Numbered from the stretch's first letter, positions 36,001-42,600 are shown. The stretch: 64,000 nucleotides of DNA from Girardinichthys multiradiatus (GCF_021462225.1 NC_061816.1:24227049-24291048); one strand, 5' to 3'. Notes: generated by a model from the sequence alone, not told the origin. Made by a program: numbers and translations.

Positions 36001-39000
36001 GTGGCTGAATAAACCTTTTAATCTTTCAATTCTGTGTCTGGCTGAATCTTGGGTCCGCTTGTTTCTGATCTGTAATAAAATGTTACCATTTGAAAAAAAG
36101 TTAACCTAACTTATAACTTTTTGACAAATATCTGCTATAGGACATTTATTGTAATTTTTAAAGAACTAGAATTTCTAGTTGTAGGTTTTAAAACAAAGAA
36201 AACATACAACTTTTACAAAAAAAAGTATTGATACGTTTTTTTCTACAGCATGTTGATATTTGTGGAAAATTATGTAAAAGGGCACTTAGTTTACAATCTG
36301 ACAACAAGAAAAATAGATGTAAAACAATATCACTGGTACTTTTAGTGTCATGTTGTGGAAATTCAATGCAGCAATTATTCCATGAAAAAAACTGAATAAC
36401 TGCTAAACTGTGATTTATTATCACATGTACATTTCAATGTACATGTGTTTAAGTTCTCTGAAACTCACTCTAAACCAGCATCCAGCACTATATCAATAAA
36501 TGGCAGCACTTTCAAACCACAAAGGTTGTTCCATTTTCAAGGAGATTAGATACACTGCTAATCCACATACACAGCTCCTCAGGTGAAGGTCCTGTTTATG
36601 TGTAACCACAACATGAATTCAACCAAAGATTCTGATGAAAAACTAATTTTCACAGATTGTTTTTTTTTTACCTTTGATTCTTTTACCTTTTTTGTGAAGT
36701 ATACACTATAAGTGAATACTAACCACAGGGTGCATTTATGTGTTTGAGGGCATTTACTTATTTATGTGAATAACTAGTTGTGCTAAAAAATATTTGCTTA
36801 CCATTTCTTCCTAATCGTCTGCTGAATAATGCAGACTCTTCATCAAGACCTTGTGACCATTAATCCTTTAGTTTCCAGTAATTCTTTCTTCATCACACAG
36901 TGACAATGTTGGAACATTTATTCTTTCCTTGAACACGTTAACAACCTGTTGCCTGAGAACTGTAAACCACAGCCTTTCTGATTCTACATTCTCCATGCAG
37001 TTTTCCTTTGCTCTTCCCTTCCTTTACATGTTTCAGGTTTCACTGGCTTTTAAGCTCTTAATCATCAACTCTTTAATTGTAGAGGTTTGTAGCACACAGC
37101 GGCTTTACTGTACTCTGTGTTTGTTTTTCTTATCTTAGGGAGTTCTCTCTCCACTGTCACTATATGCATGCTCAGTATGAGGGATTGCTGTAAAGTCAAT
37201 GCAAGCGAATATCCACTGTCTCTACATGCTCATCCAGGAGGAGTGAATGCTACAAGTCACTGACTAAGCAGTCTGCTGGGTTTCCTTAGACAGAAAAACT
37301 CTTAACCAATTTGAATAATAAACCGAATCCGACTGCACTGTTTAATAGTTAGGATTAATTGGAATGCATGTACCCGACTTTAAATCTGTAGGATTCGATT
37401 GAAATTACTTGACGTGTTGTAAATTGGAGCTATATAAATAAAAATAAATGTAATTGAATTATCTAACACTTTTAATCTCTGTTGCCAATTGCTGTGCCTT
37501 TAGTATTTCCTTTTTTATTATTGTCTTTAAATGTACATGTTTTCAGAGACATTTCTCAAAGGAAAGCCCTTTTGTTGCCATGTAAAAACTGTGACCCATT
37601 TTATTGACTCAGACACTAACCCTTAGAGATCTCAGTGGGGTAACATCATTCACTTTAGCAATGGAACAAATCGTTCACAGGGGCTTTTAATCCTGATCCA
37701 TAAATATAAAGCTGATATTATTAAAATGACGGTCTCTGATAATGGTCAGTGGACCGCTGTTGTGGTCAAACAAGAAAAAAAATGGTAAAATGGTGAGTGG
37801 CCTGCACTTGTATTGCGCTTTATCAAGTCTGAGGACTCCAAACCGCTTTACACTACAATCAGTCATCTACCCATTCACACACAGACAGTGGTAAGCTACA
37901 TTGTAGCTACCGCTGCCTTGGGGGCACACTGACAGAAGTGAGGCTACCATACAATTGGCGCCACCAGGCCCTCTGACCACCATCGGCAGGCAAGGCGGGT
38001 GAAATGTCTTGCCAAGGATACATCTACTGAGACTGACAGAGAGGAGGTTTGAACAGACAACCCACAGGTTACAGGACAAACCCCTACCACCTGAGCCACT
38101 GTCGCAAAATATTTCATGGCCCTAACTAATATTTTGTGCAGTTACAACCAAACTGAAGGCTCTAGGGAATAAAAACCCTAACCCTCCAGGGTAACCTTGA
38201 GGGCTGAATTCAGTGAATGCCACCATCGCCAGATACCCTCCTAAACAGGGGTGAAAGTAGTTTTAAATTCTAGCCAGTACTTAGGGGCGGAGCTAGAGGG
38301 GTGTCTGGGGAGGCACTGGGGGCATATATGCATGCATATATATATATATATATATATATAATTTGTGTGTGTGTGTTGTTACTCTCATCTGTGGCCCCCT
38401 TGAGATCTCTCTCTCTCAGCAAAGTCCAAGCTCAAACTAATTAAAACGTATCAATATTTTACTTTACTGTAGGCTGTCTGTATAAGGCAGAAATTAGAAT
38501 CACTTGACAATGTAGAATATATATATACATTTCAATTGTTAAAGAACTGTCATGTATGAAACAATGATAAACCCTTTTCTGATGCATAACTTTTCATCTT
38601 CAGTTTCCGTCGTTTTTTTTGAACAAAGAAGTTATTGTTCTCTGCATTGTGGTCAAGTTTTGATTTCATTTAAATTAAAAATTTGACAGTTCGGTTGTTT
38701 TCGCGGTTTTTATTTAAGTCTGTAGATGGTAAGTGATTTATTTTGCGGCGGTTTTTTATGTCTGTGCACCACCTGTGTAAAATATCCCAGTCCATTAAAT
38801 TGAACGCACCGATCTCCTTGGCAACTGCTCTGTTTTGGGGGTAAGCGGGCATGCGCTCTCATGTAGTATATGTGAAATCTCTGGTCATAAGCGGTGTTTT
38901 GAGCTGTACTGTGTTGTTGTAATTCAGCAAAATAACATGAAAAACAACTAGTTACTCTCCCTTTGCTTTTAACTGGGGTATTTTGCAGCGAGCAGACAGA

Positions 39001-41872
39001 CATTAAACGTAGCGGTGCTTGTTTTAAAGGCTGGCCGTTCACAAAAACCACGAGCTCCGAGGGGAGAGAAGCAAAGCAAGAGCATTGAGGCTCCAGCATA
39101 GCACAAACAGTTCAGAAACAATTTGGAATGAGTGGAAAATAACTGGGCTGCACGGTGGTGCAGTTGGTAGCACTGTTGCCTTGCAGCAAGAAGGTCCTGG
39201 GTTCGATTCCCAGCCTGGGGTCTTTCTGCATGGAGTTTGCATGTTCTCCCCGTGCATGCGTGGGTTCTCACCGGGTACTCTGGCTTCCTCCCACAGTCCA
39301 AAGACATGCCTGTTAGGTTAATTGGTAACTCTAAATTTCCCTTAGGTGTATGAATGAGTGTGTGCGTGGTTGTTTGTGTGTTGCCCTGTGATGGACTGGC
39401 GACCTGTCCAGGGTGTACCCTGCCTCTTGCCCATAGACTGCTGGAGATAGGCACCAGCTCCCCCGTGACCCACTATGGAATAAGCGGTAGAAAATGACTG
39501 ACTGACTGGGAAATAACTATATTTATAAACAGATTAAGTTGTGTTTTAGACTGCCTATTGGTAGCGGATCTGATCTTCTTTGTGTGATCGTGAATTTTTG
39601 CAGCCGTAACTGGTTCTGGATGACGGCTTCATAGCATTTCTTCATATCAAAAGTTTTACAAAGATAAACATGTTTATCCCCATGCTGTAAATACAGTGTG
39701 AAACCTGTGAGCGATGGTTCCACACTGAATGCATTGAGATGACACCAGCACAGATGCCAAAGACGCCCCTTGGTACTGTGTGTTGTGCAATAACTAGAGA
39801 GTCTCTAGGTAATGTTTGCTGACTGCAACCAAATACTAAATTATTTGTTTGAGAGTGTGAGAAATAAAATTTGTTAAAACTCAAAGATTAACAGTATGAT
39901 AATATGAATATTGCATGTTTGAGGGCATGCTATATTGTGTGGCCTTTACGGTTTTTTCTTTGTAGATAACTACTGTAAACCTTGGTAAAGTCGGTATTAC
40001 ATAAACCATTTTCATCAAGTGATTGCATCAAGTGGTTTTGGTTATTCATTTAATTTGTTTAGGTATAGTCAACTTAACTTTACAATAGTCGGAACATTTT
40101 AAGTTATATAAAGTCAAGTTGTTTAAGCATTCAGTAACAGAAAAAGTGGCTCTACTTGTAAGTGTACTTAAGATTACAATATTTCAAATGTATTATGAAT
40201 CTACTATACATAAAATCATAGTTTAATTGAAAATACTAACTAGAAATAAGATATGTCATTCCAGCTGAATTCTTCTGTTGTCGGTGAGCAAGTTGGATTG
40301 ATGTGGAGCCTGCAGGCAATTCCCACTGCAGTCTCCCTCATCATAATGCAAGAAACAAGACAGAAAATGGTATTCAGGTGAACAGGATTTTGTGTGAAGC
40401 TGACTTCTTTAATATTGGGATTTTTATTATTCATTGTGATTTTATTTTTTGTGTGCTCATGTAATGGTGTCTGATCTTAGGTTGTGACACACTGCAAACA
40501 GTAAAGGAAAAGTTCAATATTATTTGGTTGTAATACAGAGTTATTATCAGCATGTATGCATCAATAAAGGCAATGTTATGTTTATTAAAAAGATTCAAGA
40601 TGAGGTGCTCTATGTGTGTTATGAGTTTGATGGTACTACAACATGCTATAGTGAAGTTATTGACCATTTTATACTTATTTTAATGGTCAAAAAAATCATA
40701 AGAAATCTATTTAAGCACATTTTCCAAAAGTAAGAGTTGTAGTATGTTTAGGATGAGGTACTCTATGTGTGCTATGAGTTTGATGGCACTACAACATACT
40801 ATAATGAAGTTATTGGCCATTCTATACATATTTTAATGGTAAACAAATAATAAAAAATCGATTTAAGCACATTTTCTCAAAGTAATAGTTCTACTATGAT
40901 CAAGATGAGGTACTCTGTGTGTGCTACGAGTTTGATGGCACTACAACGTGCTATAGTGAAGTTATTGACCATTTTATGCATATTCTACTGAATATTTTGC
41001 TGTTTAGGCTATAGTCTTTGGGAAATTCCAATTTTTTTTAAGTATTAATTTCCAATACAAGAAATGTATGAAATACGTGAGATCACATACACATACAATG
41101 ATTTTAATGACAATACACCTCTCCTTGGCGACTTTATTGAATATTTCTCCATCATATTTTTCTGGTGTTGCAATTTGCAGACGGTCCCTGCGCATTTGAG
41201 GAGCAGCGATCTCTACATAGAGGCCAATGCAAGTCTACCAGCTCGTGGGCTCGTTTTGAGGAAAGTACAATTGCAGCTCACTGTCTGCCTTGCTGTGGTT
41301 GCAGAGAGGTGTTGGTTTTGTAGAGGCAATGTTCCGCTGATGAGTTATTGAGCCGGAAAAGCCGAATCTGTGAATATCTTTCTAACTTTATCGAAGTCTT
41401 TCACAACACTTCATACTGAAACCATCTTCAATGTGTTCTTGCAGAGGGAGGTCTCCAGCATATTCGGGACAGGTATTAAATCCTCCTTATCTATTAGTAA
41501 CTAATTAAGATGTTACAGCCTGATGAGGTGTTTTTGGATCTATTTAACTGCATCATGATAAATGCAAAATGTTACAAACATAACATTAGCTGGAGCCAAT
41601 AGTTGAGCTCTGACTATTTTCCTTGTTAATGTATGTGTTGTTGCTAGTATAATGTTTCCAGTATTGTTCTACTTTGTGCTACCATTCGTTCCTATGTTTT
41701 TGTATTAAGTACATTATAAAAACTGAGGCATGCTGAGAGCTGGGCACCTAAATGACCTGACGGGAAAAAAAAACTTCCTAGACGTTTCAGATCTGGAAAC
41801 AGTAAACTCACCGTGCTGGGTCAATGTTGCAGTAATTACCAAAAGGAGTAAAAGTATCCTTAAAAAAAACAT
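5994..41872 (-). CDS. cd99: CD99 cell-surface glycoprotein, complete coding sequence in 12 exons
   Basis: CD99-family proteins are small type I membrane glycoproteins acting in cell adhesion and leukocyte transmigration. Exons (minus order): 41872-41812, 24720-24691, 24610-24551, 23110-23081, 22938-22900, 22591-22541, 22321-22244, 19036-19004, 18396-18376, 10947-10831, 10754-10701, 6022-5994. The sum is 603 nt, 200 residues plus TAG (human CD99 has 185). Residues 1-20 are a signal peptide ([20 protein letters not shown]). The stalk carries repeated acidic and proline/glycine modules such as [21 protein letters not shown] and [12 protein letters not shown] span lies at about 140-162 ([19 protein letters not shown]), then the hallmark [10 protein letters not shown] and a tail ending VFSNLVQNN. 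All junctions are GT/AG and phase 1. No stops or frameshifts were found. The family is secure; cd99 rather than cd99l2 rests on the tail and on the gyg neighbour. Confidence 0.93.
6490..6545. repeat. Short Tc1 terminal-repeat fragment
   Basis: ggttttgtcacattacaact followed by attggaattttatg resembles the internal side of the Tc1-like terminal repeat found elsewhere in the window. It lies in cd99 intron 11. Confidence 0.4.
6546..7013. other. Intronic, nothing recognised
   Basis: AT-rich sequence of cd99 intron 11. I see no coding potential or clear repeat. Confidence 0.4.
7166..8400 (+). mobile_element. PIF-Harbinger element (non-autonomous) inserted in the LINE
   Basis: The left end tggtgcgttcacaccaaac and the right end gtttggtgtgaacgcacct form terminal inverted repeats of about 18 perfect bases, extending to about 30 with mismatches. 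TAA flanks both sides (7163-7165 and 8401-8403), the 3-bp duplication type of this superfamily. Removing the element and one TAA restores the LINE reading ...MFKHKGVHQ.... The 1235-bp body keeps only part of a transposase gene and has a (CCGCT)n run near 8297-8321. Confidence 0.88.
7368..7568 (+). pseudogene. HARBI1-like transposase N-terminal remnant
   Basis: The 66-codon frame [20 protein letters not shown] and then [18 protein letters not shown] is the conserved N-terminus of PIF-Harbinger (HARBI1/ALP1-type) DDE nucleases. It stops at 7566-7568 and the DDE catalytic part does not follow, so this is a leftover of an autonomous parent. Confidence 0.8.
9986..10300. other. Intronic, nothing recognised
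   Basis: AT-rich sequence at the end of cd99 intron 11. No coding signal or clear repeat was seen. Confidence 0.4.
10310..10540 (-). mobile_element. Tc1-like right-end fragment
   Basis: It reads aggggtgtcagaataaacgg, then ttgtaaaaaatattgaaaac and tgtgaatacttttgta. This is the outer end of the common Tc1-like element. It has no transposase and lies 160 bases from cd99 exon 11. Confidence 0.6.
10701..10754 (-). CDS. cd99: cd99 exon 11
   Basis: A 54-nt exon encoding [17 protein letters not shown] of the cytoplasmic tail. The ADPE-x(n)-SD pattern is shared with the tail of CD99 rather than CD99L2. Donor CAAG|gtacgt. Confidence 0.9.
10831..10947 (-). CDS. cd99: cd99 exon 10 (transmembrane exon)
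   Basis: A 117-nt exon encoding the membrane span and the basic stop-transfer segment [13 protein letters not shown], the signature of the CD99 family. The acceptor is tctctgcag and the donor GGAG|gtcagt. The only internal exon that cannot be lost without losing membrane anchoring. Confidence 0.95.
10948..11519. other. cd99 intron 9, AT-rich, nothing recognised
   Basis: Unique-looking AT-rich sequence with homopolymer A/T runs. No coding signal was seen. Confidence 0.4.
11520..11980 (+). mobile_element. Degenerate Tc1-like fragment
   Basis: gatggcagcatcatgctgtg, then aacagggattctggtcaatc and catgccacacttttcagatt are phrases of the Tc1-like element, here in the transposase-sense orientation. 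It is internally deleted, without a usable frame. Confidence 0.55.
12369..12413. repeat. Perfect 20-bp inverted repeat (hairpin)
   Basis: The arm gtatgttctgctgtcatggc is followed after five bases (atgaa) by its exact reverse complement. It lies in cd99 intron 9. It may be a recent templated inversion or a cruciform-prone site; no wider element was seen around it. Confidence 0.9.
12414..13449. other. cd99 intron 9, nothing recognised
   Basis: Mixed AT-rich intronic sequence. The open frames are short and unsupported. Confidence 0.35.
13450..13735 (+). mobile_element. tRNA-derived SINE
   Basis: A Pol III box B (gtgggttcgattccagc) follows a box A-like head. The body has ctgggcaaggcacttaacct and the tail gcgctatataagttcagtcc, ending in catttaccat. 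This layout is typical of teleost tRNA SINEs. A relative lies reversed at 37785-38105. Confidence 0.75.
13960..14050. repeat. Degenerate cagacagaaccag tandem repeat
   Basis: About five imperfect copies of an (ag/gc)agacagaaccag unit. Intronic, with no evident function. Confidence 0.5.
14051..15112. other. cd99 intron 9, nothing firm
   Basis: AT-rich sequence. The minus strand has AATAAA-like signals near 14660-14670, relevant only if the candidate exon just upstream is real. Confidence 0.3.
15113..15255 (-). other. Candidate alternative last exon of cd99 (phase-compatible)
   Basis: On the minus strand a good acceptor (tgtgtgtcgttgcag) is followed by AT and 46 codons, [20 protein letters not shown] and then [20 protein letters not shown], to a TGA at 15113. 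It starts in the exact phase left by cd99 exon 9 and would replace the transmembrane exon by an amphipathic tail. AATAAA follows about 450 nt downstream. I recognise no homologue. It could equally be a chance frame: about 140 open bases with a decent acceptor are not rare in 7.4 kb of intron. Confidence 0.3.
15256..15829. other. cd99 intron 9, nothing recognised
   Basis: No repeat or gene recognised. Frames such as the minus-strand one at 15289-15576 have cysteine-rich, non-domain content and no supported splice sites. Confidence 0.3.
15830..16430 (-). mobile_element. Degenerate Tc1-like element
   Basis: ctattcacacccctcaacat, tcttgccacagattctcaat, acgatgctgccactaccatg and cagagcagcttcttccacag occur in the order of the antisense strand of the common Tc1-like transposase. 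It is internally deleted and abuts the L2-like LINE. Confidence 0.65.
16440..17853 (+). mobile_element. L2-like LINE, 5'-truncated
   Basis: The plus strand encodes reverse transcriptase pieces: [20 protein letters not shown], then [40 protein letters not shown] and a catalytic FVDDTTVIG in place of [24 protein letters not shown] follows. The tail is ggcaataaagctgattct. Several stops and small shifts make it inactive. L2/CR1-type (Maui-like) is my best clade guess. A relative is at 25640-26580. Confidence 0.8.
17866..18233 (-). mobile_element. tRNA-derived SINE inserted in the L2 tail
   Basis: On the minus strand it starts ggctgcacagtggtgcagtt, has box B ggttcaattcc, the body ccagggtgtaccctgcctct and ends in a (gactgact)n tail. 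The target-site duplication AAAGCTGATTCT (17854-17865) and AAAGCTGACTCT (18234-18245) lies in the LINE 3' tail. The same SINE is at 39147-39500 in the other orientation. Confidence 0.85.
18376..18396 (-). CDS. cd99: cd99 exon 9 (21-nt microexon)
   Basis: A 21-nt microexon encoding GADQPQ, between a poly-T acceptor (ttttttcacag) and CAAG|gtaaat. It is the shortest internal exon and can be skipped without changing frame. Confidence 0.85.
18397..19003. other. cd99 intron 8
   Basis: Short intron without a recognisable repeat or extra exon. Confidence 0.5.
19004..19036 (-). CDS. cd99: cd99 exon 8
   Basis: A 33-nt exon encoding (G)[10 protein letters not shown]. The acceptor is tttgcaccag and the donor CAAG|gtatgt. 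Confidence 0.88.
19265..19870 (-). mobile_element. Tc1-like element, left half, antisense
   Basis: acaaaagtattcacacctct, tttatgtgacagaccaacac, ggttgtcttgctggaaggta and cccacagcatgatgctgcca run in the normal order of the Tc1-like element. The minus strand of 19577-19822 encodes a decayed catalytic-core segment. The right half is missing. Confidence 0.7.
20116..21915. mobile_element. 1800-bp fold-back element
   Basis: Two arms of about 670-690 bases (20116-20790 and about 21228-21915) are reverse complements with few differences, around a loop of about 430 bases. The ends tatggaagcaaat and atttgcttccata are inverted repeats, flanked by GAAATG on both sides (20110-20115, 21916-21921), a candidate 6-bp target duplication. 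Each arm holds two related subunits with a nested perfect hairpin (20373-20410, 17-bp arms), then a GC-rich inner part carrying a TGACGTCA palindrome and AGGGGGCGCT. No transposase frame is present. It lies in cd99 intron 7. The superfamily is not determined. Confidence 0.85.
21922..22243. other. Remaining cd99 intron 7, nothing recognised
   Basis: Sequence between the fold-back element and exon 7, with no repeat or coding signal. Confidence 0.4.
22244..22321 (-). CDS. cd99: cd99 exon 7
   Basis: A 78-nt exon, the longest stalk exon, encoding [20 protein letters not shown] then GGRSG. It carries the third acidic FDxxDLFD module. The acceptor is ttcgtctag and the donor GGAG|gtaaga. Confidence 0.9.
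22541..22591 (-). CDS. cd99: cd99 exon 6
   Basis: A 51-nt exon encoding [16 protein letters not shown]. The acceptor is tgtgtgcag and the donor GGAG|gtgagt. Confidence 0.88.
22900..22938 (-). CDS. cd99: cd99 exon 5
   Basis: A 39-nt exon encoding (G)[12 protein letters not shown], a second FxLxDAL module. The acceptor is ctcctgcag and the donor CCAG|gtagga, with a long pyrimidine run just past the donor. Confidence 0.9.
23081..23110 (-). CDS. cd99: cd99 exon 4
   Basis: A 30-nt exon encoding (D)PKKPSSGDS. The acceptor is tttgtacag and the donor TCTG|gtaggt. It is similar to the end of exon 3 (PKKPGSD), suggesting an old exon duplication. Confidence 0.87.
23300..23375 (-). repeat. Rex1-like LINE 3' tail
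   Basis: (attca)n-like attcaattcaattcaattca is followed by actttattaatcccaaaggg. Read on the minus strand this is the 3' terminus of a Rex1-type LINE (compare the tail at 50200-50260). Confidence 0.6.
23376..24550. other. cd99 intron 3, nothing recognised
   Basis: No exon-like or repeat sequence was identified between exons 4 and 3 beyond the LINE tail. Confidence 0.35.
24551..24610 (-). CDS. cd99: cd99 exon 3
   Basis: A 60-nt exon encoding [10 protein letters not shown] then VNPKKPGSD, a Pro/Lys-rich stalk. The acceptor is tttgtttag and the donor GATG|gtttgt. Confidence 0.88.
24691..24720 (-). CDS. cd99: cd99 exon 2
   Basis: A 30-nt exon, tgcag|AC...CCAG|gtgagc, encoding (D)FNVGDAVVP. This is the first FxLxDA-type module typical of CD99 and CD99L2. 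Confidence 0.9.
24985..25090 (-). mobile_element. Fragment of a second Tc1 family
   Basis: ttttgggcctccttccaaaa and gggccattcctcctgacaga are phrases of another teleost Tc1-like transposase read antisense. Short fragment. Confidence 0.45.
25640..26580 (+). mobile_element. L2-like LINE fragment, decayed
   Basis: It parallels 16600-17860: [20 protein letters not shown], then [20 protein letters not shown] and [20 protein letters not shown], but with internal deletions joining distant parts. It ends near ggccaattaagcagattctg. Sense strand opposite to cd99. Confidence 0.75.
26719..26730. repeat. Poly-C tract
   Basis: A run of about twelve C residues flanked by AT-rich sequence. Confidence 0.8.
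26980..27420 (-). mobile_element. Decayed Tc1-like element
   Basis: ataacgttgccaccaccatg, cagcctttgtctcatctgac and accttctttcttggcgagcc follow the antisense strand of a Tc1 transposase. No frame is left. Confidence 0.55.
27890..27955. repeat. (ATGG)n microsatellite
   Basis: About sixteen perfect tetranucleotide copies. Both strands are open across it, producing meaningless MDGW and SIHP repeats. Confidence 0.95.
27956..30190. other. cd99 intron 1, no gene recognised
   Basis: 2.2 kb of intron with small AT tracts (for example aattataattataattg near 29993). I see no transposon ends or conserved frames. Confidence 0.35.
30192..30859 (-). pseudogene. Half of a Tc1/mariner (DD34E) element, fused to a Gypsy LTR
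   Basis: The outer end is intact after a TA: cactgctcaaaaagataaag. The minus strand encodes the C-terminal half of a transposase without stops: [18 protein letters not shown], then [17 protein letters not shown]. The second Asp and the Glu are separated by 34 residues, the DD34E signature. The N-terminal half, the first Asp and the other inverted repeat are absent. At 30860 it joins the Gypsy LTR directly, and the open frame runs on into LTR sequence. Confidence 0.85.
30860..31130 (+). repeat. 5' LTR remnant of the Gypsy element
   Basis: Matches 35807-36077 over its whole length, so the first 427 bp of the LTR are gone. It contains the AATAAA of gctgaataaacctttt. Confidence 0.92.
31148..32083 (+). 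pseudogene. Gypsy gag with one internal stop
   Basis: The frame starts at the first ATG after the LTR. It includes the capsid-type stretch [20 protein letters not shown] and [24 protein letters not shown] at 31910-31912 interrupts it. The same frame then continues through the nucleic-acid-binding CCHC knuckle [15 protein letters not shown] to a TGA at 32081-32083. This encodes the structural protein of the particle. A single nonsense change or a readthrough site would both look like this. Confidence 0.88.
32035..33609 (+). pseudogene. Gypsy pol part 1: protease and reverse transcriptase
   Basis: It overlaps the end of gag in the -1 frame. The protease motif is [12 protein letters not shown] blocks: [31 protein letters not shown] and the catalytic YLDDILIYS. 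The first catalytic Asp, normally in KLDLR, is Gly here (KLGLRNAYH, codon 32932-32934), which should abolish polymerase activity. The nearby TDYSGLN also differs from the usual IDYRGLN. The RNase H start [16 protein letters not shown] is followed by an in-frame TGA caused by a small shift at about 33607. Confidence 0.92.
33608..34183 (+). pseudogene. Gypsy pol part 2: RNase H and integrase zinc-binding region
   Basis: After the shift the frame resumes with [40 protein letters not shown] and the acidic [11 protein letters not shown] keep RNase H residues. The HHCC zinc-binding part starts at [10 protein letters not shown] but is cut by a TAG at 34181-34183, and the same frame meets TAA at 34238-34240. 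Confidence 0.88.
34271..35368 (+). pseudogene. Gypsy integrase core and chromodomain
   Basis: Same frame as RNase H but beyond two stops. The core has [16 protein letters not shown] (first Asp), [14 protein letters not shown] (second Asp) and [11 protein letters not shown] (Glu), a complete DDE set. A GPF-like stretch ([13 protein letters not shown]) follows. The C-terminus [20 protein letters not shown] is a chromodomain, which places the element among chromoviruses. It ends just before the purine tract. Confidence 0.92.
35380..36077 (+). repeat. 3' LTR of the Gypsy element
   Basis: It starts tgttatgattctggcacgtc after the purine tract and ends ctgatctgtaata. The AATAAA lies near its end. 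Because the 5' LTR is cut, no target duplication can be compared. Confidence 0.9.
36078..37269. other. cd99 intron 1, nothing recognised
   Basis: AT-rich sequence without repeat hallmarks. Confidence 0.35.
37270..37460 (+). repeat. Dispersed repeat with gctatataaataaaa tail
   Basis: The 3' part (gtaaattggagctatataaa then taaaaataaatgtaattgaa) is a tail common to teleost short repeats. No further identification. Confidence 0.45.
37785..38105 (-). mobile_element. tRNA-derived SINE, minus strand
   Basis: The minus strand starts cgacagtggctcaggtggta (box A), has box B tctgttcaaacctcc, and ends with agcgcaatacaagtgcagg and caccattttaccatt. It resembles the SINE at 13450-13735. Confidence 0.7.
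38333..38372. repeat. (TA)n(TG)n microsatellite
   Basis: A compound dinucleotide run beginning catgcatatatata and passing into gtgtgtgtgtgttg. Confidence 0.9.
38373..39135. other. cd99 intron 1, nothing recognised
   Basis: No convincing gene. Long minus-strand frames here are partly SINE sequence read through. Confidence 0.35.
39147..39500 (+). mobile_element. tRNA-derived SINE, plus strand
   Basis: gggctgcacggtggtgcagt, box B gggttcgattccc, then gttctccccgtgcatgcgtg, and the (gactgact) tail. Near-identical in layout to 17866-18233. Flanks ggaaaataact (left) and ggaaataact (right) look like a target duplication with one base difference. Confidence 0.85.
39501..40590. other. cd99 intron 1, nothing recognised
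   Basis: AT-rich intronic sequence. Confidence 0.35.
40597..40990. repeat. 154-bp tandem repeat, about 2.6 copies
   Basis: Copies start at 40597, 40751 and 40905 with (a/g)agatgaggt(g/a)ctct. Each contains gagtttgatggcactacaac and ttaagcacattttc. They differ by scattered substitutions, so the array is not very recent. Confidence 0.85.
40991..41811. other. 5' end of cd99 intron 1
   Basis: No repeat recognised in the first 800 bases of the intron. Such positions often hold enhancers, but no specific motif was established. Confidence 0.35.
41812..41872 (-). CDS. cd99: cd99 exon 1 (signal peptide)
   Basis: ATG sits in gcgtcaggATG. Twenty codons give a strongly hydrophobic leader, then one base and the donor G|gtgagttt. 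The leftover G joins AC of exon 2 to give Asp, keeping the frame. It was found because the phase and leader are exactly what exon 2 requires. Confidence 0.88.
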
Positions 41873-41879
41873 CCTGACG

Positions 41880-42150
41880 CGGGATGGTCTCTGGAGATAC
41901 TCCTAAAGTTTGTACTGGTTTTATGGCAGTTCGTGCGAACTCCGAGGCTTTGTGGCCACCAGTCCTTCCCCTGTGCTAAACTGGTGTAGGGTTGCACTGT
42001 GAGTCAGCCCTGCCACTAAGCCACAGGCTGGGTGTGTCAGCCTGAAAGGGAGCGGTCCAGTCTGACAACACCCCGACTGAGTCAAACTGACTGCAGGGAG
42101 GTATGCACCAGAAACACCCCGCCACGTGTGTGTTTAATAACTCGAGCGAT
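41880..42150 (-). promoter_or_regulatory. cd99 5' flank and probable promoter
   Basis: The sequence just before the cd99 ATG is more GC-rich than its surroundings and is not recognisably repetitive. A TATA-like CCATAAAA lies at 41919-41926 on the minus strand, about 50 bases before the ATG, which would give a very short 5'UTR. A noncoding upstream exon cannot be excluded. Confidence 0.4.
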
Positions 42151-42369
42151 GGTTCTGACTTTTACAGGCAGTGAAATTCCAGACTGAAGCCCTGTGTGAG
42201 AGCTCTACTGGTGAAAAGTGCTGGGAAGTTCTTCTACAAAGATCATCAGCAGGGGCAAAGGAAGGACAACGAGAGGCACGTGAAGACTTTAAATAAAAGA
42301 TGAAAACCCCTGTTTTTATCTAGTTTTTAATACCCGACTTGTTACTCTATTTGAAAAAGCACATAGTTA

Positions 42370-42600
42370 CATTTTATCACATTTTAACTACAAGCTTTAT
42401 CTTATTGAGATTTTATGTGACAGACCAACACTAAGTAATGCAGAATTGTGAAGAGTAAGAAAAATGTTAATGTCACTTTTTACAAATAAAAATCTAATAA
42501 GCTTGGCATGCCAGACACACGGCCCACCATTCAGCTCTTTATTAGTAAAAACAGTTGAAAACCATGAATCCTTTTCCTTTTCAGTAATATCCTACTTTAT
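42370..42600 (-). mobile_element. Tc1-like terminal fragment
   Basis: attttatcacattttaacta, gattttatgtgacagaccaa and aataaaaatctaataagctt are the left-end phrases of the common Tc1-like element. It lies upstream of cd99. Confidence 0.6.

Larger units (their letters stand above)
30860..36077 (+). mobile_element. Young, defective Ty3/Gypsy (chromovirus-type) retrotransposon
   Basis: Antisense to cd99, in intron 1. Order: truncated 5' LTR (30860-31130), gag, protease, reverse transcriptase, RNase H, integrase with chromodomain, purine tract (aaggggggta) and a full 3' LTR (35380-36077, 698 bp, beginning tgttatgatt). The shared 271 bp of the LTRs differ at only three positions by my count. The copy is nevertheless dead: a stop in gag, one RT catalytic Asp changed to Gly, a shift after RT and two stops before the integrase core. 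No tRNA primer site is convincing in the 17 bases between LTR and gag. Confidence 0.93.

Noticed and set aside
38969..39454. A 161-codon minus-strand frame
   Set aside because: Most of it is the SINE at 39147-39500 read backwards; the same peptide appears from the SINE at 17866-18233.
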